Below are positions 53,386-62,177 of a stretch of DNA of 64,000 nt, in pieces. The DNA is taken from contig CAJPFO010000066.1 of the NCBI GenBank assembly GCA_905339255.1, positions 1 through 64,000 on the forward strand, read 5' to 3'. Under the pieces are notes generated by a model that was not told where the DNA came from, searched no databases, and saw nothing but the letters and a program-made list of their open reading frames with translations. The first letter of the stretch is position 1. The number at the start of each line of letters is the position of its first letter. A program made the translations under genes and the position numbers. Origin of the DNA: Myxococcaceae bacterium (GTDB lineage Bacteria > Myxococcota_A > UBA9160).

Positions 53386-56144
53386 CGCCGTCCGACGGAC
53401 ACGACGCGACGCACGAACGCTACCGCCGCCGTCTCGACTTCGATCGTGCGAGCTTCGGAACCCATTGCGTGAACTGCTTCCCGAACGACTGCCCGGTCTA
53501 CGTGTTCGCGAAGGAAGGAAAGGTCGTCTTCGAGGAGGCTGCGGCGGTGCTCGAAACGGTCGAGCCCGGCGTCCCGGACATGAATCCGATGATCTGCCAG
53601 AAGGGGCTCGCGTGGAGCCGGCAGATGGAATCCCGGGACCGCCTCCTCCACCCGCTGCGCCGCGTCGGTGCGCGGGGCGAGGGGCGGTGGGAGCGCATCT
53701 CGTGGAACGAGGCGATCACCGAGATCGCCGACGCGATCCTCGACGCGATCGAGGAGGGTGGCCCCGAGGCGGTCGTCCTCGAGGGGACCCCCGAGATCTC
53801 GGCGACGATCCCGGCCGCCCGCTTCATGGGTGCGCTCGGGGGGACGGTGATCGACGTCGACGCGACGATCAACGACTTCTGGGCGGGCTATCAGGCCGTC
53901 TTCGGGAAGTTCACGTTCACGAGCTCGGTCGATGACTTCTTCCACTCCGACGTCATCCTCTTCTGGCACGCGAATCCGGCGTACACGATGATCCCCGCCT
54001 TCCACTACTTCGTGGAAGCCCGCTACAAGGGGGCGACGCTCGCGCTGATCTCGCCCGACGTGAGCCCCTCGCACTCTCACGTCGACTATCACGTTCCGGT
54101 TCGCCACGGAACCGACGCCGCGCTCTGCCTCGCGATGTGCCAGGTGGTCCTCTCCGAGGGGCTCGCGGATCTTCGCTTCGCCGTCGAACAGACCGACCTC
54201 TCATTCCTCGTCCGCTGCGACGACGGTACGTATCTGCGCGAATCCGATCTCCGCGCCGGGGGACGCGAGGACCGCTTCTTCCACTGGCATCCGGATCGTG
54301 GCGTCGTCTCGGCCGATCCCGCGAGCCTGCGACTCGACTTCGAACCCGTCCTCGCGGGAGTCACGAAAGTCGAACTCGCATCGGGAGAGACGATCGAGGT
54401 CGAGCCGCTGCTCGCGCGCGTTCGGCGCGAGCTCGACGCGCACTACACGCCGGAGGCGGCGTCGCGGATCTCGGAGGCGCATCCCGACTCGATCCGGCTT
54501 CTCGCGCGCAAGGTCGCGCGCGGCCGCACCCACGTCGTGGTCGGCGCGGGCGTCGCCAAGTATTTCCACGGGGATCTCATGACGCGGGCGCTGCTCCTGC
54601 TCCTCGCGCTCACCGGCAACTGGGGCAAGAAGGGAACGGGAGTCGGCGGCTGGTGTTCGTCGATGTTCGACGGCCACGGTACGGCGATGGCGAAGACGAA
54701 GCGCGGCGTCGAGGGAGCCCGTGAGCTCGTCGAGGGTTTTCGCGCCATGACGGGGGCGCTTCGCGCGCAGGATCCGACGCTCTCGCCCGAACTCGCGGAC
54801 CGTGCGCTCTGGAGAATGGTCGGCCCCTCTCGCGGCATGGTTCCCCCCGCCTTCTACTGGTACTGGCACGCGGGCTTCAAGGAGCGCTGGAACCGCCCCG
54901 AGTGGAACGACCCGGCGATGAAGCGTCCCTTCGACGACTACTGGAAGGAGGCGATCGAGTCGGGCGCGTGGAAGCAATCGGCGAGTCCCGCCCCGGATCA
55001 TCCGCCTCGCGTGCTCCTCGAGATCGGAGGAAACACGCTCCGACGAACGCGCGGAGGGCAGGGGGTCCTTCTCGAACACCTCTGGCCGAAGCTCTCGAAG
55101 ATCGTCGCAATGGACTACCGCATGTCGGAGACGGCGCTCCATGCCGACCTCGTCCTTCCCGCGACGCAGCACCACGAGAAGGTCTCGCTCAACATGCCGA
55201 CCCCGTGGACGATGTTCCTCACGATGTCGGACCGCGTGGTCCCGCCGGCAGGCGAGGCACGGGACGAGTGGGAGGTCCTGGCCGATCTCGCGAAGGCGAT
55301 CGGCGAGCGAGCGAAGGCCCGCGGCCTCGAATCGTGCGTCGACCGCTTCGGAGTGGTGCGGCGATTCGACGATCTCTGGAATCGCTACTCGCTCGACGGC
55401 GCGTTCGCGACCGGCGAATCGGCGGTGGCAGAGATGGTCGCGGACGCCGTCGAGATCGGAAACCTCCCGGCCGGAACGACCCTCGAGACCTTCCGCGAGC
55501 AGGGCTTCACGCGCTACGCGAACTGGGGCTTCCTGGCGCTCGCCACGGCGCAGGCTTCTCCCTTCCCGAAGGGCGAGACGCACGTCCCTCTTCGTGACCA
55601 CATCGAGCAGGGGCTCCCCTACCCGACGCTCACGAGACGCGCGCAGTTCCTGATCGACCACCCCTGGTTCCTCGAGGCCGGCGAGGGTCTTCCCGCGCAC
55701 AAGGAGCCGCCCGCGATGGGAGGGGAGCATCCCTTCCGTCTCTCGGGCGGGCACGCCCGCTGGAGCGTCCACGCGATGAACACGACGAACCCGCTCCTGC
55801 TCGAGACGCATCGCGGGCGCCCATTCGTGCTGGTGAACGACCGCGACGCCGAGAGACTCGCGATCCGCGACGACGCTCGCGTGCGCGTCTGGAACGATGC
55901 GGGCGAGTTCATCGTCCACGCCCGTACCAGCCCGGCGCAGCGACCCGGCGCGCTCACCGTCTACAACGGATTCGAAGGCTTCATGTTCCCGGGCGGCAAG
56001 GGCCACAACGAGGTCGAACCCGGCCTCGTGAAGTGGCTCCACCTCGTCGGCAACTACGGGCATCTCTCGTACACGCCCATGGAGTGGCAACCCGTCCCCT
56101 TCGATCGCTGCATCCCCGTCGACATCGAACCCCTGAAGGAGTAA
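53382..56144 (+). CDS. molybdopterin oxidoreductase catalytic (alpha) subunit, type II DMSO-reductase family, without Tat signal
   Basis: 920 residues, intact. The [4Fe-4S] ligands are His28, Cys32, Cys37 (THCVNCFPNDCP) and Cys72 (MICQKG). The molybdenum-site region (TVIDVDATINDFWAGYQ) contains Asp residues, as expected for type II enzymes. Later blocks are LFWHANPAYTMIPAF, LTGNWGKKGTG, EIGGNTLRRTRGGQG and LVLPATQHHEK, and the C-terminal domain has DDARVRVWNDAGEF. The N-terminus (MTPSDGHDATHERY) shows no twin-arginine signal or hydrophobic stretch, so it should stay in the cytoplasm. Type II enzymes hydroxylate hydrocarbons or reduce oxyanions. It is about 50 residues shorter than the window's other molybdoenzyme and clearly a different subtype. 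No gamma subunit or chaperone is nearby. Confidence 0.88.
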   Translation: MTPSDGHDATHERYRRRLDFDRASFGTHCVNCFPNDCPVYVFAKEGKVVFEEAAAVLETVEPGVPDMNPMICQKGLAWSRQMESRDRLLHPLRRVGARGEGRWERISWNEAITEIADAILDAIEEGGPEAVVLEGTPEISATIPAARFMGALGGTVIDVDATINDFWAGYQAVFGKFTFTSSVDDFFHSDVILFWHANPAYTMIPAFHYFVEARYKGATLALISPDVSPSHSHVDYHVPVRHGTDAALCLAMCQVVLSEGLADLRFAVEQTDLSFLVRCDDGTYLRESDLRAGGREDRFFHWHPDRGVVSADPASLRLDFEPVLAGVTKVELASGETIEVEPLLARVRRELDAHYTPEAASRISEAHPDSIRLLARKVARGRTHVVVGAGVAKYFHGDLMTRALLLLLALTGNWGKKGTGVGGWCSSMFDGHGTAMAKTKRGVEGARELVEGFRAMTGALRAQDPTLSPELADRALWRMVGPSRGMVPPAFYWYWHAGFKERWNRPEWNDPAMKRPFDDYWKEAIESGAWKQSASPAPDHPPRVLLEIGGNTLRRTRGGQGVLLEHLWPKLSKIVAMDYRMSETALHADLVLPATQHHEKVSLNMPTPWTMFLTMSDRVVPPAGEARDEWEVLADLAKAIGERAKARGLESCVDRFGVVRRFDDLWNRYSLDGAFATGESAVAEMVADAVEIGNLPAGTTLETFREQGFTRYANWGFLALATAQASPFPKGETHVPLRDHIEQGLPYPTLTRRAQFLIDHPWFLEAGEGLPAHKEPPAMGGEHPFRLSGGHARWSVHAMNTTNPLLLETHRGRPFVLVNDRDAERLAIRDDARVRVWNDAGEFIVHARTSPAQRPGALTVYNGFEGFMFPGGKGHNEVEPGLVKWLHLVGNYGHLSYTPMEWQPVPFDRCIPVDIEPLKE

Positions 56145-56149
56145 GAGCC

Positions 56150-56884
56150 ATGACGCTTCCCATCAGCATGCCCTGGTCGAATCCCGTCTTCGCGAAGCCT
56201 CCGCACGCCTGGAAGGGTGTTCGCGTGGCGGTCTTCCCGTTCACGCCGAAGCCGGGATCGCTGCGCAGGATCCTCCCGCCCGGAATCGAGCCGCGAGATG
56301 GCCAGGGCATGGTGACGATGCTGTCGTATCCGCCCGGAGCGACGCGTCCTTTCCACGAATGCGTGGTGCTCGTTCCCGTCCGCGTCGGGGACGTCGTCGG
56401 CAACTACGTTCCCTTCATCTACGTCACGACCGACGAGGCGCTCATCCCGGGCCGCGAGATCGCGGGCTTCCCGAAGCGGATCGCCGACGTCCGCTTCGAG
56501 CGCGAAGGAAGCCGCTTCGTGGGCTCTGCGACGCGGTTCGGAAAGACCTTCCTCTCGCTCGAGGGAAGCATCGACGCCCCGCTCCCGACCGAGCTCGCGG
56601 CTGCGCAGAGCCAGGCTTCGCGGGCACCGACCATCAACTACAAGCTGATCCCGGGGCCGGCGGGAGAGATCGAGGTCGAGGAGATCACCGCGGTCGACCT
56701 CGAGATCGAGACGCGGGGCGCGGAGATCGGGAAGGGGAGGCTGCACTGCGAGGCCTCCGACGACGATCCGCTCGCCGAGCTCATCCCCGACACCGAAGGC
56801 CCGCTCGTTCTCCTCCTTTCCGACAACACCATTCCGGCAGGCCGCGTGCTGCAGCGAATCGAGCGAAAGGAGCGTGCATCGTGA
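56150..56884 (+). CDS. acetoacetate decarboxylase family protein
   Basis: 244 residues of the ADC fold. The Schiff-base Lys region reads ALIPGREIAGFPKRIADV with Lys109 in the position of the catalytic Lys of acetoacetate decarboxylase; the preceding Glu in GREIAG is also in place. True acetone-forming enzymes have a Lys-Lys pair, whereas here the second is Arg, so a related C-C lyase, aldolase or dehydratase is possible. It begins 5 bp after the alpha-subunit stop and overlaps the next gene, so it is part of the molybdoenzyme operon. Confidence 0.85.
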   Translation: MTLPISMPWSNPVFAKPPHAWKGVRVAVFPFTPKPGSLRRILPPGIEPRDGQGMVTMLSYPPGATRPFHECVVLVPVRVGDVVGNYVPFIYVTTDEALIPGREIAGFPKRIADVRFEREGSRFVGSATRFGKTFLSLEGSIDAPLPTELAAAQSQASRAPTINYKLIPGPAGEIEVEEITAVDLEIETRGAEIGKGRLHCEASDDDPLAELIPDTEGPLVLLLSDNTIPAGRVLQRIERKERAS

Positions 56885-58065
56885 TGGGACCCTCTCCGGA
56901 ACAACTCGAAATCCAGCAATGGGCGCGCGAGTTCGCGAAGCGCGAGATCGCGCCGCGGGCGCTCCTGCTCGACAAGGACCCCGAGAGCCCCGAGCGAGAG
57001 GCCCTGCTCCGGGCCGGGGCGAAGGCCGGAGTCCTCGGCGCGAGCCTGCCCGAGTTTCTCGGAGGCGCCGGACACGATCCGCTGACGGGCGCGCTCGTCA
57101 CCGAGGAACTCGCCGCCGAGTGCTCGGGCTGCGCCGTGCTCTTCGGCGCGAACATGCTCGGGCTCCTCCCGGTCCTGCTCTCGGGAAACCTCGGCGCGAT
57201 CGAGCGCTTCGTCCGGCCGATCACGCAGTCGTGGGAGACCGACGCGCCGAAGCTCGCCGCGCTCGCCGCGACCGAGCCCGACGCGGGCTCCGACTTCATC
57301 CAGGGGCATCCTCGCGGCAGGATGCGGACGCGCGTCGAGAAGAAGGACGGCGGGTACGTGATCAACGGCCGCAAGGTCTTCATCTCGAACGGATCGCTCG
57401 CGAGTCTCGTCACGGTCTTCGCGACGCACGATCCGAATGCGCCGATCCGCGAGAGCACCTCGTGCTTCGCCGTTCCGGCCGGCACGCCGGGCTTCTCGGT
57501 GGGGCAGGTCTTCGACAAGATGGGCCAGCGAGCGGCGCCGGCCGTCGAGCTCGTCTTCGACGACGTCGTCGTTCCCGACGAGAATCGACTCGGAAACGAG
57601 GGCGGTGGTTTCGCGCTCAACCGCCTCATCATGTCGGTCACGCGAACGCCGATCGCTGCGCTCTCGCTCGGCATCGCGCGGTCGGCGTACGAGAAGGCGC
57701 TCGCGTACGCGCGCGGCCGCGTCCAGGGCGGCGGCCCGATCGCGGGTCACCAGGCGGTCGAGATCATGCTGGCGGACATGGCGATCCGGGTCGAGGCGGC
57801 GCGAGGCCTCGTCTGGCGTGCCGCGAGCGCGATCGCGGCCGGAAAGCCGTCGCTCGAGCTCTCGTCGATGGCCAAGACGTTCGCTTCCGACTCCGCGGTG
57901 GCGAACTCCCTCGATGCGATCCAGATCCTCGGCGGATATGGCTACATGCACGAATATGGAGTCGAGAAGCTCCTCCGCGACGCCAAGCTCACCCAGATCT
58001 ACGAGGGAACCAACCAGATCAACCGCTTCGAGATCATGGAGGCGATCGCGGCGACCAGCGCCTGA
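56884..58065 (+). CDS. acyl-CoA dehydrogenase, last gene of the molybdoenzyme operon
   Basis: 393 residues from ATG 56884, which overlaps the preceding stop (GTGATG; GTG 56881 is an alternative). Motifs: LAALAATEPDAGSDF, VINGRKVFISNGSLAS, FSVGQVFDKMGQRAAPAVELVFDDVVVP, and the catalytic Glu in LTQIYEGTNQINR. It resembles short-chain acyl-CoA or aryl-type dehydrogenases. With the ADC-family protein and the molybdoenzyme it suggests a pathway in which an oxidised hydrophobic substrate is carried forward as a CoA thioester. Confidence 0.92.
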   Translation: MGPSPEQLEIQQWAREFAKREIAPRALLLDKDPESPEREALLRAGAKAGVLGASLPEFLGGAGHDPLTGALVTEELAAECSGCAVLFGANMLGLLPVLLSGNLGAIERFVRPITQSWETDAPKLAALAATEPDAGSDFIQGHPRGRMRTRVEKKDGGYVINGRKVFISNGSLASLVTVFATHDPNAPIRESTSCFAVPAGTPGFSVGQVFDKMGQRAAPAVELVFDDVVVPDENRLGNEGGGFALNRLIMSVTRTPIAALSLGIARSAYEKALAYARGRVQGGGPIAGHQAVEIMLADMAIRVEAARGLVWRAASAIAAGKPSLELSSMAKTFASDSAVANSLDAIQILGGYGYMHEYGVEKLLRDAKLTQIYEGTNQINRFEIMEAIAATSA

Positions 58066-58079
58066 AGGACCCGATCGCC

Positions 58080-58099
58080 CCGCACGGGGCCCCGTGCGG
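58080..58099. terminator. perfect 20-bp hairpin after the molybdoenzyme operon
   Basis: CCGCACGGGG (58080-58089) pairs fully with CCCCGTGCGG (58090-58099), 15 bp after the last stop of the operon. There is no U-run. It separates that operon from the cytochrome operon and may end or stabilise the transcript. Confidence 0.45.
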
Positions 58100-58124
58100 A
58101 GCGGTCGGGATCCTCGATATGGTG

Positions 58125-58144
58125 AGTGGTACGTTCGTACCACT
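58125..58144. promoter_or_regulatory. perfect inverted-repeat operator upstream of the cytochrome operon
   Basis: AGTGGTACG (58125-58133) and CGTACCACT (58136-58144) flank a TT spacer: 9-bp arms without mismatch. It stands 56 bp before the tetrahaem gene. The third gene of that operon encodes a TetR regulator, the likely binder. Confidence 0.7.
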
Positions 58145-58199
58145 TTCAGCCCCGTCGCACCACTCTTTCGCGGGGTAGGCGCGGGCGTCGAGGATCTCG

Positions 58200-59984
58200 A
58201 TGCGCAAAGGCCTCGTCCGGCTCGCCGTCGCCTTCGCCTTCGTGGCGATCGCGCCTGCGCGCGCCCCGGCAGCGGGCGACCCGGCGGTCGGCAAGGGTCT
58301 CTACGCCGCGTGCGTCTCGTGCCACGGCGAGCGCGCCGGAGGCATGTTCGCGCTCGGCGCCCCCGGCCTCGCGGGCCAGGACGCCGCCTATCTGGCCCGC
58401 CAGCTCGAGAACTTCCGCGCCGGGCGCCGCGGAGCCGCACCCGACGACCCGCTCGGCGCCCGCATGCGTGACGCGGCAGAGCCGCTCTCGGACGACCAGA
58501 TCCGCGATCTCTCGGCGTACCTCGCGACCCTCTCGATCGTTCCCACAACCGCCACCGTGAAGGGGGATCTCCGCAACGGGGCCAACTACTACCAGATGAA
58601 ATGCAACGCGTGTCACGGCGCGCGGGCCGAGGGAAACCCGCTTCTCGGCGCACCGCGGCTCGCCGGGCTCGACGACGACTACCAGCTCCGCCAGCTCGAG
58701 CGGTTTCGCAGCGGCGTTCGCGGAGGAGCGAGCGACGATCGGCCCGGCCGCCAGATGGCGCTCATGGCACGAACGCTTCCCGACGTCGCGACCGAGCGCG
58801 ACGTGGTCGCGTACATCCGCACGCTCGCCGCCCCGGGTGGAGCGCAAAGCAGAGCACGCGGCTTCGTTCTCTCGAACCGCTGCCCGCCGCGCTTCGAAAA
58901 GCGTCCCGACGGCACGTGTCGGCTCCACACCCTCTACGATGCCTACGATTCCCTCGAAGGGCGTGGGGTCGGCGGGCTCAAGACGGGGCTTCCACCGCGC
59001 CGCGACGGCTTTCGCCCCGAACAGATCGATCTCGGTCGCTACCTCTTCTTCGATCCGTTGCTCTCGGGGACGCGGACCCTCTCGTGCGCGAGCTGTCATG
59101 ATCCCGCCCAGGGATTCGCGGACGGGCTTGCAAGGAGCGTCGGAGTCGAGGGCACGGAAGTGCCTCGCTCGGCACCGACCGTCTGGAACGCCGCCTTCCT
59201 CGGGCGGTTCTTCTGGGACGGACGCGCGCGAACGCTCGAAGCGCAGGCCGAAGGCCCGCTCTTTGCGGCGATCGAGATGGGAACGACCCCCGAGAAGCTC
59301 GTCTCCGCGCTTCGCGAGAATGCGGAGTACCCGGCGCTGTTCGGCGCGGCGTTTCCCGATTCGGAGGGCGATCCGGTGAGCGTCGGGAACGTGACCGCGG
59401 CACTCGCCGCCTTCGAGTCGTCGCTCGTCTCGCTCGACAGCCGCTACGACCGCTACGCGCACGGGGATGCCGGGGCGCTTTCGCCCGCCGAGCTCGAAGG
59501 GCTGAACGTCTTCCGATCCTTCGTCGCGCGATGCGCCGAGTGCCACACGCCGCCGCTGTTCACCAACCAGCAGATCGCCGTGATCGGCGTTCCGGAGCCC
59601 GAAGGACGCCCCCTCGATCCGGGTGCCGCCGCCGCCTTCGAGAACCCGACCTGGCGCGGCGGCTTCAAGGTGCCGACGCTCCGGAACATCGCCAGGACGG
59701 CGCCCTACATGCACGCGGGGCAGTTCGCGACGCTCCGCGAGGCGGTCGAGTTCTACACGAAAGGACGCGGCCACGCCGTTGCCGCCGGCGAGAAACTCGC
59801 CCTCCACTGGCACATCTGGGAGCCGAAGCTCGAGGACCACGAGCTCGATCGCCTCGTCGACTTCCTGCAGGCGCTCACCGACGAGAGCGGCGTCCCGGAG
59901 ATCCCGAAGCGTGTCCCGTCGGGGCTCGGCCCCGTCCCGCAACCCACACCACGGACGCTCGCGTCCCGAGGAGATCCCTCTTGA
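58200..59984 (+). CDS. tetrahaem fusion: tandem class I cytochromes c joined to a di-haem cytochrome c peroxidase/MauG-like domain
   Basis: 594 residues. A cleaved signal peptide (residues 1-25, ending APAAG) targets the periplasm. Two cytochrome c553-like domains follow with Cys38-x2-CysHis42 (CVSCH) and Cys135-x2-CysHis139 (CNACH), each with a distal LAGQD/LAGLDDDYQLRQLERF-type helix. From about residue 270 a di-haem peroxidase domain carries CASCH (296-300) and CAECH (445-449), with DLGRYLFFDPLLSGTRTLSC, VPRSAPTVWNAAF and GGFKVPTLRNIARTAPYMHAG. The family reduces peroxides or performs radical oxidations; here its electron donor appears to be built in. I do not know of a described enzyme with this order of domains. 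Confidence 0.88.
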   Translation: MRKGLVRLAVAFAFVAIAPARAPAAGDPAVGKGLYAACVSCHGERAGGMFALGAPGLAGQDAAYLARQLENFRAGRRGAAPDDPLGARMRDAAEPLSDDQIRDLSAYLATLSIVPTTATVKGDLRNGANYYQMKCNACHGARAEGNPLLGAPRLAGLDDDYQLRQLERFRSGVRGGASDDRPGRQMALMARTLPDVATERDVVAYIRTLAAPGGAQSRARGFVLSNRCPPRFEKRPDGTCRLHTLYDAYDSLEGRGVGGLKTGLPPRRDGFRPEQIDLGRYLFFDPLLSGTRTLSCASCHDPAQGFADGLARSVGVEGTEVPRSAPTVWNAAFLGRFFWDGRARTLEAQAEGPLFAAIEMGTTPEKLVSALRENAEYPALFGAAFPDSEGDPVSVGNVTAALAAFESSLVSLDSRYDRYAHGDAGALSPAELEGLNVFRSFVARCAECHTPPLFTNQQIAVIGVPEPEGRPLDPGAAAAFENPTWRGGFKVPTLRNIARTAPYMHAGQFATLREAVEFYTKGRGHAVAAGEKLALHWHIWEPKLEDHELDRLVDFLQALTDESGVPEIPKRVPSGLGPVPQPTPRTLASRGDPS

Positions 59985-61471
59985 AGCTCCGCAAGGCCTC
60001 GCTCCTCGTCGCCGGCGCGCTCGCGTCGGTCTGCCTCGGGTACCTGCTCGGACGCAGCGGGGTTCGGCCGGATTCGCCGCCTCCGCCTGCGCCGGCCGAG
60101 ACGCCTCGCGCCGAGCCGGGAGAGGTCGTGGCGATCGAGAGCCGTCGCAGCGGTCGGGTCGTCACCGTCGAGGAGGGCGAGTCGATCCAGAAGGCCGTCA
60201 CGGCGGCGCGCCCGGGCGACACGATCCGCGTTCGCCCCGGCACCTACCGCGAAACCGTCTACATCGACAAGGACGACGTGACGCTCACGGGATCGATCGA
60301 GGCGGGACGCTGGCCCGTTCTCGACGGGGAGGGGATCCGCAACGACGCCATCCTCTACTCCGGGAACGGGATCACGATCGAGAACTTCCGGATCGTCCAC
60401 TACAAGGGAAACGGCGTCATGGGCCAGGCCGGAAACAACTTCGTGATCCGGCACAACGTGATCCACGATTCCGGGGTCTACGGGATCTTCCCGCAGTTCG
60501 GGAAGAACGGCCTCGTCACCCACAACGTGCTGAGCGGAATCGCCGATGCCGCGATCTACATCGGGATGTCCGACCACATCCACGTCGCGAACAACGAGGT
60601 CTTCGAAAGCGTCGCGGGGATCGAGATCGAGAACTCGCGGCACGTGATCGTCGAAAACAACCATGCTCACGACAACACGGCCGGGATCCTCGTCTTCATC
60701 ACCCCCGGCCTACCCATCAAGACGACCTACGACGTGATCGTCCGGAACAATTTCGTCCAGGACAACAACCATCCGAACTTCGGCGCGGCTGGATCGATCG
60801 TTGCGGGAGTTCCGGCCGGAACCGGGATCCTGGTGATGGCCGCGGACGACGTCGTGATCGAAGGCAACCTGATCGAAGGCAACGACAACATCGGAATCGT
60901 CGTGACCGACCACGGACACGCGACGAACCTGACGCTCGATCCGGAATCCGAGCCGAACTCGGACCGCATCGCGATCCTCGAGAACCTGATGCTCGACAAC
61001 GGGAATCATCCGATCCCGGAAGTGAAGGCGCTCATGCTCACCCGGCTCTCGGATCGGGGGCCCGACGTGCTTCGGGTGGGAGAGAGCCGCGAGAGCTGCA
61101 TTCTCCATCCCGAGCGGCTCCGAAGCTACGGCGTCGACGAGTTCCCGCCCTGCCGCGTCACGACGACCGCCGGGACGCGAACCTATCTCCTGCCCGAGCC
61201 CGTCGCGCCGCGGCCGATCGCGGCGGCCGAGCGCGGCAAGCAGGTCTACTTCGCGATCTGCGCAGGCTGCCACGCGTACAACGTGCGGATGATCGGCCCG
61301 CCGACCCAGGTGATCCAGGCGCTCTATCTCGAAGATCCCCAGGGGATCGCCGACTACGCCGCCCGGCCGGTAAAGAAGCGCCCGGACTATCCGGAGATGC
61401 CGCCGCAGGACCACCTCGATCCGGAGACCCGACGAGCGGTCGCGGAATACATGCTCCGCGTGACCGAGTAG
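59981..61471 (+). CDS. right-handed parallel beta-helix protein with C-terminal cytochrome c domain
   Basis: 496 residues from a TTG that overlaps the preceding stop as TTGA, with GAGGAG upstream. The N-terminus is a signal anchor (LLVAGALASVCLGYLLG). Residues 65-340 form NosD-like beta-helix coils (IRVRPGTYRETVYIDKDDVTLTG, GITIENFRIVHYKGNGVMG, FVIRHNVIHDSGVYGIF, HVANNEVFESVAGIEIENS, VIVENNHAHDNTAGILVF, VVIEGNLIEGNDNIGIVV). A monohaem domain with CAGCH (427-431) closes the protein, with a late Met in YPEMPPQDH as probable axial ligand. It is translationally coupled to the tetrahaem protein and probably a periplasmic partner of it. Confidence 0.85.
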   Translation: MKLRKASLLVAGALASVCLGYLLGRSGVRPDSPPPPAPAETPRAEPGEVVAIESRRSGRVVTVEEGESIQKAVTAARPGDTIRVRPGTYRETVYIDKDDVTLTGSIEAGRWPVLDGEGIRNDAILYSGNGITIENFRIVHYKGNGVMGQAGNNFVIRHNVIHDSGVYGIFPQFGKNGLVTHNVLSGIADAAIYIGMSDHIHVANNEVFESVAGIEIENSRHVIVENNHAHDNTAGILVFITPGLPIKTTYDVIVRNNFVQDNNHPNFGAAGSIVAGVPAGTGILVMAADDVVIEGNLIEGNDNIGIVVTDHGHATNLTLDPESEPNSDRIAILENLMLDNGNHPIPEVKALMLTRLSDRGPDVLRVGESRESCILHPERLRSYGVDEFPPCRVTTTAGTRTYLLPEPVAPRPIAAAERGKQVYFAICAGCHAYNVRMIGPPTQVIQALYLEDPQGIADYAARPVKKRPDYPEMPPQDHLDPETRRAVAEYMLRVTE

Positions 61472-61481
61472 GCGAGCCGAC

Positions 61482-62150
61482 GTGGCGACGCCGGCCAAGA
61501 TCCGCTTCCGCGGTAGACCCGCACGACAAGCCGAGAGCCGCGAGCGGCGCCGTTCGATCCTCGAGGCGGCGCTTCGCTTGATCGTCCGCGACGGAATGCG
61601 CGGCGTCCGCCACCGGGCGATCGCCGAAGAGGCCGGCGTGCCGCTCGCTGCCACGACGTACTACTTCCGCGACCTCGACGATCTCATTTCGGACGCGTTC
61701 AATCTCTACGCGGAGGACACGCTCACGGAGTCGACGTCGCTCGAGTCCTCGGCCCTCTCCGTTCTCGAGCGGTACGCGGGCGGAGAGATCGAGCTTCCCG
61801 ACGAGCGGGAAGGCCTGGTTCGGGCGCTCTCGCGCCGGCTCGTCGCACACGTGCGCTCTCAGGTCGAGCGGCGCGACGAGCGGATCCTCGAGCACGCCTT
61901 CCGCAACGAAGCGCTTCGCAACCCGAAGCTCGCGGTGGTCTCCGAGATTCCGCAGGCACGGATGCTCGCCGCACTCGCGGGCTTTCTCGAGCGCTGCGGG
62001 TCGGCGGACCCCGAGGCCGACGCGCAGATCATCTTCGGATTCGTCTTGAACCTCGAGTATCAGGTGCTGCTCGGATCGGTCGACGACGCGCTCATGGAGC
62101 GGAGCGTCCGAAGGATGGTCCGGCACGTCCTCGGCGTTCGCGGGGACTGA
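61482..62150 (+). CDS. TetR family regulator of the cytochrome operon
   Basis: 222 residues from a GTG at 61482, 10 bp after the beta-helix gene. The helix-turn-helix is IVRDGMRGVRHRAIAEEAGVPLAATTYYFRDLDDLI, the form seen in TetR members with an ATTYYF recognition end. The C-terminal domain is helical (EIPQARMLAALAGFLERCG). Its place as third gene and the perfect palindrome 56 bp before the first gene suggest autoregulation of the three-gene operon. Confidence 0.9.
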   Translation: MATPAKIRFRGRPARQAESRERRRSILEAALRLIVRDGMRGVRHRAIAEEAGVPLAATTYYFRDLDDLISDAFNLYAEDTLTESTSLESSALSVLERYAGGEIELPDEREGLVRALSRRLVAHVRSQVERRDERILEHAFRNEALRNPKLAVVSEIPQARMLAALAGFLERCGSADPEADAQIIFGFVLNLEYQVLLGSVDDALMERSVRRMVRHVLGVRGD

Positions 62151-62177
62151 CCGGGAGGCGGCGGGGAGCCGCTCCTT

